The notes beneath the pieces are model-generated. The model made no database searches, was not told the origin of the DNA, and saw only the letters and a list, made by a program, of their open reading frames with translations. A program made the translations under genes and the position numbers. From CAYWRZ01 sp964460845 (lineage in GTDB: Bacteria; Bacteroidota; Bacteroidia; Flavobacteriales_D; UBA2798), in NCBI GenBank assembly GCA_964460845.1, contig CAYWRZ010000004.1, positions 62,001 through 126,000 of the forward strand: DNA of 64,000 nt, given 5' to 3'. Position 1 is the first letter of the stretch. Each line of letters begins with the position of its first letter. This document shows positions 15,059 to 23,475 of the stretch, one piece after another.

Positions 15059-17488
15059 TCAGGGAATCATAAACCCGGCGGTGATCTTAAAGGCCCAATT
15101 GTCTCTCGCTTCGGGAAGTTGGTAAGGACCGTAGCGGTAAAAAGCGCTGATGCCCAGCGCAGAAAATTTTGAAACAATCAGGTTGTTGAGCAGTATGCCC
15201 GATTCGTAATACCCTTTGTCGGGAACCGTAAACTCCAGTCCCTGGTGTCGCTCGGGATTCGACAGGGTGCCTATCGCAATGTGCGTGCCCCAGCCCAGCA
15301 CCGGTCTGAACTTGCTCGTTTTCGGAAAGGGACTGCCTATTTCATGACGCAGGTACAGCACCGCATACCGATCGGCTAAAAACTCGTTGGTTCTCAGTAC
15401 TTCGAGATTGCCGGTATAAAGCCCGAAAGGTTTGAAGGTACCGCGTGGATTAAAAAGCAATCCGTAAGGTGCCTCGCCCTGTATCAAGCCTGCATCGAGG
15501 CGGTAGTTAAAGAAGCCCCAGCGGTGCAGCGAATGGCGTTTTTCCAGCCGTAATTCCAGCTTTTCATAGTTCAGCTCGCCGCGCCAAACCTGAGTTAAGC
15601 CACGGCTGTATTTGAACCAAAGCACCGGAAAAGGAGAGCCTTTCGAGACCAGCCGATCGGGCGTTTCGATGAAGGTTTCCCCATACTGAAAACGGAATCC
15701 CGTGGCGGCTTCGGCGATGTAAAAATCGGAGCTGAGCCACGACACCTGATCGTTGACCGGAAGCGCAAACGTATAGCCTTCGGTCGATTGCCGATACTGG
15801 AGATTTCCCGATACATAAAATTTGAAGTGTCGAAGCGCCCTGAAAAACACCTGTGCCTCGCCTTTTTGCAGCTTGTCGAAACGGTTCAGGAAAAGCGAGC
15901 TGTAATCGTATTCGAGCGGACTCCGGTAGTGCACATGGAAAAAATCGATGCCTCCCGTTTCTTCCAAATCGTGGGTATAAGAGAAGAAGATGCCCGCATC
16001 GCGCCGGGGGTTAAACTTCAGCATCAAATCGCCGCCGTACTTGAACGCTTTATCGCGAATTCCGTAAGCACCGTAGCCGCCTACCGAAATGTGCCGCGAC
16101 ACCCTTTCGTTGGTATGCATGCCCAATCCCAGTCGAAACCCCTCGTAGTTGTTGAAGCGCACCAGCCTGTCCAGGTCGAGACTGACCGGGCCGAGCGCCC
16201 AGCGCCCTTCGAGCAGTTGCGTAACGGCAAACATTTTACGTTCGAGCTTAATGGCTGTCCCCACGCTGTCGATCACACGATAGGTTTCCCGTTCTTTTGG
16301 GTCGAGCGTATCGTTGCGGAACCGATCCCAATACACATCCGTTTTTCGGCCGGCATCTTCGGCCATTTTCAGTGTGATGCTGCCAAAACGTTGTCCTTTT
16401 CGGTCGGGTTGCAGATCAATATCTTTAATATAACCGTTGGCAAATCCGGTGGGCTGGAAATTTCCGGTTTCGAGCATCCTGAAAAAGAAGGTGGTGTTGA
16501 GCTGTACGGGGAACCATTGCCGATCCTCTATCAGCGCATATTTCTGCTGGATTTTTATACCTAATCCGTCTGCTTTTTCTTCGGCTGGCTCGGCAATTAC
16601 GGTTTCCAGCGCGTAGCCGTTGCTGTGAATGGAAAGCGTGCCTTTAAGTCCGGTAAAATTTTTCCCTTTTTTGGGCCTGAATGACACGATAAATACCGTG
16701 TCTTTTTCTTGATAGAGCGTGTCTTCTATATGGAAAAAATAATTCTTCGTGCTGTTTTTGGCAATGGGTCCCTCATATTCCACACCGCCTAACGAAATGC
16801 GATCGCGGTAAAAGGTAAAGGATTGAAGCTCGGTAGCTAAAATATTGAAAATGGGACTCTGAAAGCCCGATACTTTCGAAGCAAGCACGGTTTCGCGCTG
16901 CTGTGAAGCTGAAAAATAGACCCTTTCGGTGACCGATTCGGCCATGAACAGGTGTTGCCGATCAAAAAAGTTGAAAAGCTCGCGGGTATTGCTGTCGAGT
17001 TGCTCGGGGTTTTCGGCGCGGCGTTGCATGATGCTGTCGGGTACCAGCGTTACAATGAGCTTGTTATAGTTGTGGTATTTGAAAGCGGTAGCCGATTCGG
17101 GGTTATTGCGTGTACGGCCGGCGATCACTTTTTCCATGAGCAGATCGGCAGGATTTATCCCTGCATCGATAACCAGTTCGTTAAGCTCGATACGACTTTT
17201 CTCAAGGTAAATGAGCAGCGGATCGCCTCCTCCGGCCGCCACAGGTACGGTAAGCGATTCGTAGCCGATGTACGAAAGCTTGATGTGGCTTAGCGCTTGT
17301 GTCGAACGGAGAATAAATTTCCCCTCTATATCGGTCGAAGTGGCGTATTTCCCATCGGTCGAAACAACGTTTACAAAAGCCAGCGGATTGCGTGTAGCCC
17401 GATCAAGTACCCGGCCGTTTATATAATGCTGCGTCGAACCGCAGAGCGGCAATAAAAGGAAGAGAAAAACGAGTCGCAGTGAGGGCAT
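15059..17488 (-). CDS. DUF5686 outer-membrane protein with carboxypeptidase-regulatory-like domain
   Basis: An 809-residue exported protein. A signal peptide (LVFLFLLLPLCGSTQ) is followed at residues 22-105 by a CarboxypepD-regulatory-like beta-sandwich (INGRVLDRATRNPLAFVNVVS, then DIEGKF), as in TonB-dependent receptors. The rest is the DUF5686 region, ending in many amphipathic strands (IPAQ-like, YRYGPYQL, WAFKITAGFMIP) that indicate an outer-membrane beta barrel. Family function is unknown. A -7 box lies just 7 bases upstream of the start. Confidence 0.88.
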   Translation of the reverse strand: MPSLRLVFLFLLLPLCGSTQHYINGRVLDRATRNPLAFVNVVSTDGKYATSTDIEGKFILRSTQALSHIKLSYIGYESLTVPVAAGGGDPLLIYLEKSRIELNELVIDAGINPADLLMEKVIAGRTRNNPESATAFKYHNYNKLIVTLVPDSIMQRRAENPEQLDSNTRELFNFFDRQHLFMAESVTERVYFSASQQRETVLASKVSGFQSPIFNILATELQSFTFYRDRISLGGVEYEGPIAKNSTKNYFFHIEDTLYQEKDTVFIVSFRPKKGKNFTGLKGTLSIHSNGYALETVIAEPAEEKADGLGIKIQQKYALIEDRQWFPVQLNTTFFFRMLETGNFQPTGFANGYIKDIDLQPDRKGQRFGSITLKMAEDAGRKTDVYWDRFRNDTLDPKERETYRVIDSVGTAIKLERKMFAVTQLLEGRWALGPVSLDLDRLVRFNNYEGFRLGLGMHTNERVSRHISVGGYGAYGIRDKAFKYGGDLMLKFNPRRDAGIFFSYTHDLEETGGIDFFHVHYRSPLEYDYSSLFLNRFDKLQKGEAQVFFRALRHFKFYVSGNLQYRQSTEGYTFALPVNDQVSWLSSDFYIAEAATGFRFQYGETFIETPDRLVSKGSPFPVLWFKYSRGLTQVWRGELNYEKLELRLEKRHSLHRWGFFNYRLDAGLIQGEAPYGLLFNPRGTFKPFGLYTGNLEVLRTNEFLADRYAVLYLRHEIGSPFPKTSKFRPVLGWGTHIAIGTLSNPERHQGLEFTVPDKGYYESGILLNNLIVSKFSALGISAFYRYGPYQLPEARDNWAFKITAGFMIP

Positions 17489-17495
17489 AAGACTG

Positions 17496-17503
17496 CAAAT
17501 TTA
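17496..17503 (-). promoter_or_regulatory. Candidate -7 box (TAAATTTG) for the DUF5686 gene
   Basis: The minus strand reads TAAATTTG 7 bases before the ATG at 17488. It fits TAnnTTTG. The divergent box at 17535-17542 serves the radical SAM gene, so the two promoters are back to back in a 67-base region. Confidence 0.45.
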
Positions 17504-17534
17504 ACGTATCTGACGACTATCCCTTACGATTTGT

Positions 17535-17542
17535 TACTTTTG
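17535..17542 (+). promoter_or_regulatory. Candidate -7 box (TACTTTTG) for the radical SAM gene
   Basis: TACTTTTG fits TAnnTTTG and ends 13 bases before the ATG at 17556. TTG at -33 is not obvious. Confidence 0.45.
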
Positions 17543-17555
17543 AGGAGCTAAAGGC

Positions 17556-18569
17556 ATGAAAGACAAACTGAATCTTCTTCGCAAAATGACGTTCCGCAAG
17601 CTGTGGAACGCTCTTCTGCTCGGCGGTTCTTTTTATGCTTCGCGTCTTTTACGCCGTAACCTGCACCGTGGAATGCCCATGGCGCTTTCGATAGAACCCA
17701 CTACGGCCTGTAACCTCGGTTGTCCCGAATGTCCGAGCGGACTCAAAAAATTTACTCGTCCCACGGGAAACCTGCGTCGCGACACGCATCGTGCGATCAT
17801 CGATCAGGTGGCTTCGCGCCTTTGGTACCTCAATCTTTATTTTCAGGGCGAGCCGTATATCAACCCTTCCTTTTTTGAGTTGGTCAGCTATGCTTCGCAA
17901 AAGGGGATCTACACCGCCACTTCTACCAACGGCCATTTTCTCAGCGAAGAGAATGCGAAAAAAACGGTGCTTTCGGGGCTCGACAGGCTTATTATTTCGA
18001 TAGACGGTACCACGCAGGAAACCTACGAATCGTACCGTGTACACGGCAAGCTGGATAAAGTTATTGAAGGCACCCAACGCCTTATTCGCTGGAAAAAAGA
18101 ATTGAAATCGGCTACGCCGCATCTGATTTTTCAGTTTTTGGTGGTTCGCCCCAACGAGCATCAGGTACCCGAAGTGTTTCGTCTTGCGTCGGAGCTGGGG
18201 GTAGAGGAGGTGCGGCTCAAAACCGCGCAGGTGTACGAGTACAAGCACGGTAATCCGCTGATTCCCGAAAACGAAAAGTATTCGCGTTACCTACGTAAAT
18301 CAGACGGCACTTACCGCTTGCGTAACCGTATGTCGAACCATTGCTGGCGGATGTGGAGCTCCTGTGTCATTACCTGGGACGGCAAAGTGGTGCCCTGCTG
18401 CTTTGACAAAGATGCCACCCATCGTTTGGGCGATTTGCAGCAAACCGGGTCATTCCGCGAAATATGGGGAAGTCCGGTATATAATCATTTCAGGCAGGCA
18501 GTGCTGCGTTCGCGCAAAGACATTGAAATTTGCAGCAATTGTTCAGAGGGCACGAAGGTTTGGGCCTGA
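17556..18569 (+). CDS. Radical SAM/SPASM-domain protein
   Basis: A 337-residue radical SAM enzyme. The iron-sulfur motif is CNLGCPEC (Cys52, Cys56, Cys59), preceded by SIEPTTA as usual. The C-terminal SPASM region has Cys residues in NHCWRMWSSCV, VVPCCFDKD and ICSNC, enough for one or two auxiliary clusters. SPASM enzymes mature peptides or modify other substrates. No precursor peptide gene is visible nearby, so the substrate is unknown. An N-terminal basic, partly hydrophobic stretch (residues 10-35) is shared by the Bacteroidota members of this group. The gene is monocistronic and converges on metF with a 10-base gap. Confidence 0.88.
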   Translation: MKDKLNLLRKMTFRKLWNALLLGGSFYASRLLRRNLHRGMPMALSIEPTTACNLGCPECPSGLKKFTRPTGNLRRDTHRAIIDQVASRLWYLNLYFQGEPYINPSFFELVSYASQKGIYTATSTNGHFLSEENAKKTVLSGLDRLIISIDGTTQETYESYRVHGKLDKVIEGTQRLIRWKKELKSATPHLIFQFLVVRPNEHQVPEVFRLASELGVEEVRLKTAQVYEYKHGNPLIPENEKYSRYLRKSDGTYRLRNRMSNHCWRMWSSCVITWDGKVVPCCFDKDATHRLGDLQQTGSFREIWGSPVYNHFRQAVLRSRKDIEICSNCSEGTKVWA

Positions 18570-18579
18570 TCCCCACCAC

Positions 18580-19533
18580 TCAGAATACCGCTTTGGCTAC
18601 CTGACGGGTCGAGTCGCTCAACCCCATGGTGTAAAAATGCAGGCAGGGTACCCCGGCGGCAATCAGCTCTTTCGACTGGCGTATGCACCATTCTACTCCG
18701 GCTTCGCGGGCTTCTGCATCGGTTTTGCAGACCTCGACCGCTTCGTACAGCTCGTTCGGAATATCGATATGGAATATTTTGGGGAGTGCGGTAAGCTGTT
18801 TTTTCGTGCTGAGAATTTTTAGTCCGGGAATAATCGGCACCTGAATGCCCATCTCGCGGCAGAGCTTCACAAACTCAAAATACCGGCGGTTGTCGAAAAA
18901 CATTTGCGTCACAATGTATTCGGCACCGGCATCGACTTTGGCCTTCAGGTATTTCAGGTCACTGACGATATTAGGCGCTTCGGCGTGTTTTTCGGGATAA
19001 CCGGCTACACCCATGCAGAAATTGGTGGGGGCCAAATCTTTCACGTCTTCTTCGAGGTAAATGCCTTTGTTCATCAGCGATACATGCTTTACCAAATCGA
19101 GCGCGTAATGGTGTCCGTCAGCTTCGGGCACAAATCCCGGCTCGGTCTTGATGGGGTCGCCCCGCAGCAGCAGCACGTTATCGATGCCGAGAAATTGCAG
19201 GTCTATCAGCGCATTCTCCGTTTCTTCCTTGCTGAACCCGCCGCAGATGATATGCGGCACCGCGTCGATTTTGTACTTATTCATAATGGCCGCGCAAATA
19301 CCGACCGTTCCCGGGCGCTTGCGGATCGAGACCTTTTCAAGATAACCGCTTTCGCGTTTTTTGTACACGTATTCTTCGCGGTGGTAAGTCACGTCGATAA
19401 ACGAAGGATTAAACTCCAGCAGCGGATCTATTGCGTTAAAGATCGACTGGATGCTTTTCCCCTTGAGCGGGGGCAGAATTTCTATCGAAAAAAGCGGTTT
19501 TTTGGCTTCGCGGAGGTGATCGGTAACCTTCAT
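18580..19533 (-). CDS. metF: 5,10-methylenetetrahydrofolate reductase
   Basis: A flavin enzyme of 317 residues that reduces methylene-THF to methyl-THF for methionine synthesis. The family core FSIEILPPLKG (catalytic Glu), DVTYHREE, LLLRGDP, GVAGYPEKH, and VTQMFFDN are all present. I chose the ATG at 19533; an in-frame start at 19716 would add 61 residues that do not resemble the family and would overlap the divergent lepA start. It converges on the radical SAM gene. Length agrees with bacterial MetF. Confidence 0.95.
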   Translation of the reverse strand: MKVTDHLREAKKPLFSIEILPPLKGKSIQSIFNAIDPLLEFNPSFIDVTYHREEYVYKKRESGYLEKVSIRKRPGTVGICAAIMNKYKIDAVPHIICGGFSKEETENALIDLQFLGIDNVLLLRGDPIKTEPGFVPEADGHHYALDLVKHVSLMNKGIYLEEDVKDLAPTNFCMGVAGYPEKHAEAPNIVSDLKYLKAKVDAGAEYIVTQMFFDNRRYFEFVKLCREMGIQVPIIPGLKILSTKKQLTALPKIFHIDIPNELYEAVEVCKTDAEAREAGVEWCIRQSKELIAAGVPCLHFYTMGLSDSTRQVAKAVF

Positions 19534-19664
19534 AAGTTGACTTTCAGGCTGAAAATTCAGGCAAATATAATCGGCAAGGCCGTAAAAACGAATTAAACTT
19601 TTTACAGGTGGCTTATTCTCCGACGAAAAATAGTCCCGCTCGTTTACAATCCATTCCAAAAGCA

Positions 19665-19672
19665 TACTTTTG
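19665..19672 (+). promoter_or_regulatory. Candidate -7 box (TACTTTTG) for lepA
   Basis: TACTTTTG ends 6 bases before the ATG at 19679. If transcription starts 5-7 bases downstream, as is usual for this element, the lepA mRNA would be leaderless or nearly so. Confidence 0.45.
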
Positions 19673-19678
19673 CATCGT

Positions 19679-21466
19679 ATGAAGCACATTCGCAATTTTT
19701 GCATTATAGCGCACATTGATCACGGCAAGAGTACCCTGGCCGATCGCCTGTTACAGATGACCGGCACGGTGAGCGACCGACAGCTTACTGAGCAGACCCT
19801 CGACGATATGGATTTGGAACGTGAGCGCGGCATTACCATTAAGAGCCACGCCATCCAAATGGAATTTACCCATAAAGGAGAGCAATATACGCTCAACCTG
19901 ATCGATACCCCGGGTCACGTCGATTTCTCGTACGAAGTATCGCGTGCCATTGCCGCCTGCGAAGGTGCTTTGTTGGTGGTAGATGCCGCACAGGGAATTC
20001 AGGCGCAGACCATTTCCAACCTTTATTTGGCCTTGGAGCATGACTTGAAAATTATTCCTGTACTTAATAAAATGGATCTTCCGGGGGCTATGCCCGAAGA
20101 AGTGAAAGATCAGATAGTGGATCTGGTGGGCTGCGATCGCGACGAAATACTGCCTGCTTCCGGCAAAACGGGCTTAGGCGTGGACAAAGTGCTCGAAGCG
20201 ATCATAGACCGAATCGAATCTCCGAAAGGCGATCCCGAGGCGCCCTTGCAGGCGCTTATTTTCGACTCCGAATTCAACTCTTTCCGTGGAATTATCGCCT
20301 ATTTTAAAGTGCTTAACGGCAGCCTTTCCAAAGGTGATAAGGTGAAATTCGTAAACACGGGCAGCGAATACCATGCCGATGAGATTGGCGTGCTCAAGCT
20401 CGATCTGATGCCTAAAACGAAGGTAGGCACCGGCGATGTGGGTTATATTATTTCGGGTATTAAAAATGCCCGCGAAGTAAAAGTGGGCGATACTATTACC
20501 CATACCAGTCGCCCGTGTAGCGAAGCTATACAGGGTTTTGAAGACGTAAAGCCCATGGTGTATGCCGGTATTTACCCGGTAGAAACGGAAGATTACGAAG
20601 ACCTTCGCGCTTCGATGGAGAAGCTGCAGCTCAACGATGCATCACTTGTGTTCGAGCCCGAATCGTCGGCTGCACTGGGCTTTGGTTTTCGTTGCGGCTT
20701 TCTCGGACTCCTGCACATGGAAATTATTCAGGAACGTCTCGAGCGCGAGTTCAATATGACCGTGATTACCACAGTACCCAACGTATCATATATCGCTTAT
20801 ACCAAAAAAGGCGATCGGCTCGATGTGCATAATCCTTCTGAACTTCCTGATCCTTCGCGGCTTGAAAAAGTGGAGGAGCCTTATATTAAGGCGCAGATCA
20901 TCACCAAATCGGAGTACCTGGGCGGCATCATGACCCTTTGCATTCACAAGCGCGGGGTGCTTATCAACCAGCATTTTCTCACCACCGACAGGGTAGAGCT
21001 CACCTTTGAAATGCCTTTAGGCGAAATCGTATTCGATTTTTACGACAAGCTCAAAACCATTTCCAAGGGTTATGCTTCGTTCGATTATTACCCGCTTGGC
21101 TACAAAGAATCGGATCTGATAAAGCTCGATATTCTGCTCAACAACGAGCAGGTCGATGCGCTTTCGGCGCTTATTCACCGCGACCATGCTTATGAGCTGG
21201 GTAAAAAAATGTGTGAGAAGCTCAAAGAGCTTATTCCGCGTCAGCAGTTCGAAATACCTATACAAGCGGCCATCGGGGCGAAGATTATTGCCCGCGAAAC
21301 GATTAAAGCGCTTCGTAAAGACGTAACGGCCAAGTGTTACGGAGGAGATATTTCCCGTAAGCGCAAGCTGCTGGAAAAACAGAAAGAAGGTAAAAAACGT
21401 ATGCGACAGGTAGGTCGGGTCGAAGTGCCTCAACAGGCATTTTTAGCGGTGTTGAAGTTGAATTAA
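19679..21466 (+). CDS. lepA: Translation elongation factor 4
   Basis: A 595-residue GTPase that binds ribosomes and promotes back-translocation. The G1 motif AHIDHGKST, G2/G3 region ERGITIKSHAIQME and DTPGHVDF, and NKMDLP (G4) are intact, and the LepA-specific C-terminal domain ends with KRMRQVGRVEVPQQAFLAVLKL. Length is standard. I chose the ATG at 19679, giving MKHIRNFCIIAHIDHGKS, rather than a TTG three codons upstream. The gene is monocistronic and divergent from metF. Confidence 0.97.
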   Translation: MKHIRNFCIIAHIDHGKSTLADRLLQMTGTVSDRQLTEQTLDDMDLERERGITIKSHAIQMEFTHKGEQYTLNLIDTPGHVDFSYEVSRAIAACEGALLVVDAAQGIQAQTISNLYLALEHDLKIIPVLNKMDLPGAMPEEVKDQIVDLVGCDRDEILPASGKTGLGVDKVLEAIIDRIESPKGDPEAPLQALIFDSEFNSFRGIIAYFKVLNGSLSKGDKVKFVNTGSEYHADEIGVLKLDLMPKTKVGTGDVGYIISGIKNAREVKVGDTITHTSRPCSEAIQGFEDVKPMVYAGIYPVETEDYEDLRASMEKLQLNDASLVFEPESSAALGFGFRCGFLGLLHMEIIQERLEREFNMTVITTVPNVSYIAYTKKGDRLDVHNPSELPDPSRLEKVEEPYIKAQIITKSEYLGGIMTLCIHKRGVLINQHFLTTDRVELTFEMPLGEIVFDFYDKLKTISKGYASFDYYPLGYKESDLIKLDILLNNEQVDALSALIHRDHAYELGKKMCEKLKELIPRQQFEIPIQAAIGAKIIARETIKALRKDVTAKCYGGDISRKRKLLEKQKEGKKRMRQVGRVEVPQQAFLAVLKLN

Positions 21467-21702
21467 GCAAACCGCTACTTTTTTATTTTTCTGTGCGATA
21501 CAGATCGCTTGTACCTCTGATTATCTTCATTTCATAAAGGGAATTTAAGGCGTTTATCCCTATACGAGGGTCTAATCAATTGATTTATAGACAAAGAGTT
21601 GATATCTGAATTTTCTGAGTAAACGGAATTTCGCAATAAGCTGATTGCCCGCATTTTTATTCTACATTGTAAATAGGTAGAATGTCATAATTAGTGGTGC
21701 CA

Positions 21703-21960
21703 ATGAGGCTAATCCGTTTAGTATTGGTTTTTATATTTTTCGGCCAAAGTGTGCTGCTCAATGCCCAGGTTAAGCATGCACCAGATTCTTTTTTGATAAA
21801 AGAAAACGCGCAGATGTGGGGTTCCCGTTATGACGGGATGAACTCTCGGCTAAACGCGTTAAAAATTGAGATTGCTATAACAAAAACAGAAAATCAAGCG
21901 TTAAAAGAAAGGTTAAGCGACCAAAATTCATGGATAAATGTCTGGACAGCAATTTTTTAG
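21703..21960 (+). CDS. Small exported coiled-coil ORF, probably the 5' half of a frameshifted gene
   Basis: I do not recognise this family. From the ATG at 21703 the ORF has 85 residues: a signal peptide (LIRLVLVFIFFGQSVLLNAQ), then a helical coiled-coil-like stretch (SRLNALKIEIAITKTENQALKERL). It ends abruptly at a TAG formed by a run of six T (21953-21958), directly after the hydrophobic WINVWTAIF. In the -1 frame translation continues without interruption into LGIVAVGGVITFIAG, so the two halves together make one full membrane helix. The region is AT-rich and lies between lepA and a SPOR gene. Either a homopolymer indel or programmed slippage would explain it. Confidence 0.55.
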   Translation: MRLIRLVLVFIFFGQSVLLNAQVKHAPDSFLIKENAQMWGSRYDGMNSRLNALKIEIAITKTENQALKERLSDQNSWINVWTAIF

Positions 21961-22259
21961 GCATTGTGGCGGTTGGTGGGGTAATTACCTTTATTGCGGG
22001 AAAGCATCATGCAAAAAAGGTAGCACATCAGGAGTTGCAGGATATTGTGGATAAGAAACTGGATGCGGAACTAGCATTGGAAGAGGCGAAGCAGATAAAC
22101 CGCGCGTTAAAAGAACAGGTAGAAAATATACGTCCTCAGCTTATTTCCCTGCACAGTCAGTTTGAGAAATTACAGGAGGATGAAAAAATTTTGACCGCCC
22201 GATTTGAAGAATTGAAAAAAGAACAAAAAGATACGAATCCGGATGCAAGTGGTGACTGA
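21930..22259 (+). CDS. Coiled-coil membrane ORF, probable 3' half of the frameshifted gene
   Basis: This 109-residue frame overlaps the previous ORF by 31 bases. It begins with MDKCLDSNF, which looks like out-of-frame sequence, then the hydrophobic LGIVAVGGVITFIAG and a long charged coiled coil (residues 28-101, heptad-like: HQELQDIVDKKLDAELALEEA, then EKLQEDEKILTARFEELKKE). Joined by a -1 shift at 21957 the product would be 185 residues: signal peptide, periplasmic coiled coil, membrane helix, cytoplasmic coiled coil. If translated alone it would be a single-pass protein. Its stop overlaps the next start region. Confidence 0.55.
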   Translation: MDKCLDSNFLGIVAVGGVITFIAGKHHAKKVAHQELQDIVDKKLDAELALEEAKQINRALKEQVENIRPQLISLHSQFEKLQEDEKILTARFEELKKEQKDTNPDASGD

Positions 22260-22578
22260 CGAGATAAGGAATAGCGACAAAAAGCGCCTTTTACAGAAAA
22301 TCGTAGAGGACATACGTGACGGCTCCGCTACTTTGCAGGACTATCAGGATTATGAGCGTATTTTAAAAGAAGCAGGAGAATACGAGGCGCAGATAAGAAA
22401 TACGCTGAAGAAGTATAATCTTCAGGATTGGGAAGCGTATATCCAAAAAAGAAAAGCGGCAAACACGTACGAAAAGAAAAGAGAGACCGAGGTGCTTATT
22501 GCAGGCGCGCTTGTCGGAATTGCATTAGCGGCAATGCTCCTCGCTTTTCCGAAAGCAGAAGGAGTAAACGAGGGATAA
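22243..22578 (+). CDS. Small tail-anchored membrane protein, unknown
   Basis: Up to 111 residues, overlapping the previous ORF by 17 bases, so translation is probably coupled; GTG codons at 22249 or 22252 are alternative starts. The body is charged and helical (DKKRLLQKIVEDIRDG, then LQDYQDYERILKEAGEYEAQIRNTLKKYN), and a single hydrophobic helix sits near the C-terminus (residues 84-103, EVLIAGALVGIALAAMLLAF). I do not recognise the family. Its arrangement with the preceding coiled-coil membrane ORF suggests a two-protein membrane complex. A strong terminator follows 42 bases after the stop. Confidence 0.6.
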   Translation: MQVVTDEIRNSDKKRLLQKIVEDIRDGSATLQDYQDYERILKEAGEYEAQIRNTLKKYNLQDWEAYIQKRKAANTYEKKRETEVLIAGALVGIALAAMLLAFPKAEGVNEG

Positions 22579-22620
22579 AATAAGACTCTTGCGAATTCAG
22601 TCTGACCCCGAAGTAAAATT

Positions 22621-22651
22621 AAAAGCCCTGATATTCATTATCAGGGCTTTT
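22621..22651. terminator. Bidirectional intrinsic terminator
   Basis: AAAAGCCCTGATA and TATCAGGGCTTTT form a perfect 13-base stem around a 5-base loop, with T tracts in both directions. It ends the coiled-coil cassette on the plus strand and the SPOR gene on the minus strand. Confidence 0.85.
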
Positions 22652-22670
22652 CAGTTCAAATACAGCGGTT

Positions 22671-23195
22671 TTAGAGCACAGGCAGCTCAATATCATCCTG
22701 CACGATGATGGCATCGGGAAACAGGATTTTAATCTTGTCGAGGTAGCATTGGGCATCGAGCTTAGTACGAAAATCACCTATGCGAAGCCTGAAATTAGGT
22801 GCCAAAAAGTCGATATAAGCGGGCTGACTGTCAAAACGAGCCAGGTATTCGGCCCTTTTCTGATTCACCTGGTTCTTATCCTGATCGAAGAAAGCCTGAA
22901 TGCGGAATCCTTTCAGCGTGACGGTGTTACGACCCGCTTGCGGCGTGCCGCTAAATTCGGTAAGCTTGTCGATACGGCTGTCTTTAAACACCTGTACCTG
23001 ACCTTCTTTGCCCCCAAAACGTACTTCCGGGCGAATGGTTTTCGATCCCGTAGCGGAATCCTGCTTCGGGGCTTCATTCTCCTGTTGTACCGGCCTGAAT
23101 AATTTCCAGTCGTTTTCTTCTTCCTGAGCCGATGCGACCGGACTCAACAAAAGGAAGGCGCACAGCGTGGCACCGAGAAGGCGTAGCATTTTCAT
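22671..23195 (-). CDS. Exported SPOR-domain protein
   Basis: A 174-residue protein with a signal peptide (LLGATLCAFLLLSPVASAQ), a linker rich in Glu and Gln, and a SPOR-like domain at about residues 95-170 (KGFRIQAFFDQDKNQVNQKRAEYLARF, then FRLRIGDFRTKLDAQCYLDKIK). SPOR domains bind glycan strands lacking stem peptides. Its size and order resemble small periplasmic SPOR proteins common in Bacteroidota. Its start is only 4 bases from a TACCTTTG box. Confidence 0.8.
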   Translation of the reverse strand: MKMLRLLGATLCAFLLLSPVASAQEEENDWKLFRPVQQENEAPKQDSATGSKTIRPEVRFGGKEGQVQVFKDSRIDKLTEFSGTPQAGRNTVTLKGFRIQAFFDQDKNQVNQKRAEYLARFDSQPAYIDFLAPNFRLRIGDFRTKLDAQCYLDKIKILFPDAIIVQDDIELPVL

Positions 23196-23199
23196 GATT

Positions 23200-23207
23200 C
23201 AAAGGTA
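23200..23207 (-). promoter_or_regulatory. Candidate -7 box (TACCTTTG) for the SPOR gene
   Basis: The minus strand reads TACCTTTG, with TTTG 16 bases and TTG 22 bases upstream as candidate -33 boxes. Only 4 bases separate it from the ATG at 23195, so a leaderless mRNA is likely. Confidence 0.5.
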
Positions 23208-23401
23208 AGCATTTCCTCGCGGGCAAAGACAATGCCGTTTTTGCTTTTTCTTCGGTACAAAAGGCTTACAGGCGTGAATGGCCTTCCTCATATTTAACCA
23301 GATAGAAGCGATAATGGCGTCTTTCTCCCAAAAACAGGGGCTTCCGCACTTATTTAGAACGGCTCTAAATTACCCGTATTGCTGACAATTTCGTGACAAT
23401 T

Positions 23402-23434
23402 TTGAACTCGGTATAACTTTCTCTGATAAATTTG
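23402..23434 (+). promoter_or_regulatory. Promoter of the act-cox operon (TTG, 22-base spacer, TAAATTTG)
   Basis: TTG at 23402-23404 and TAAATTTG at 23427-23434 are separated by 22 bases, within the range known for Bacteroidota promoters. The first gene starts 42 bases downstream at 23476. No other promoter-like pair is evident within the cluster. Confidence 0.55.
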
Positions 23435-23475
23435 CCGACGGTTAAGAATTCTCCATTCCAAAGACGTCGATTTTT

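Noticed and set aside
15059..17488. TonB-dependent receptor/SusC
   Set aside because: It has the N-terminal carboxypeptidase-like domain but no plug domain; the body matches DUF5686.
19534..19716. 61-residue N-terminal extension of metF
   Set aside because: Not conserved in the family and overlaps the divergent lepA start and promoter.
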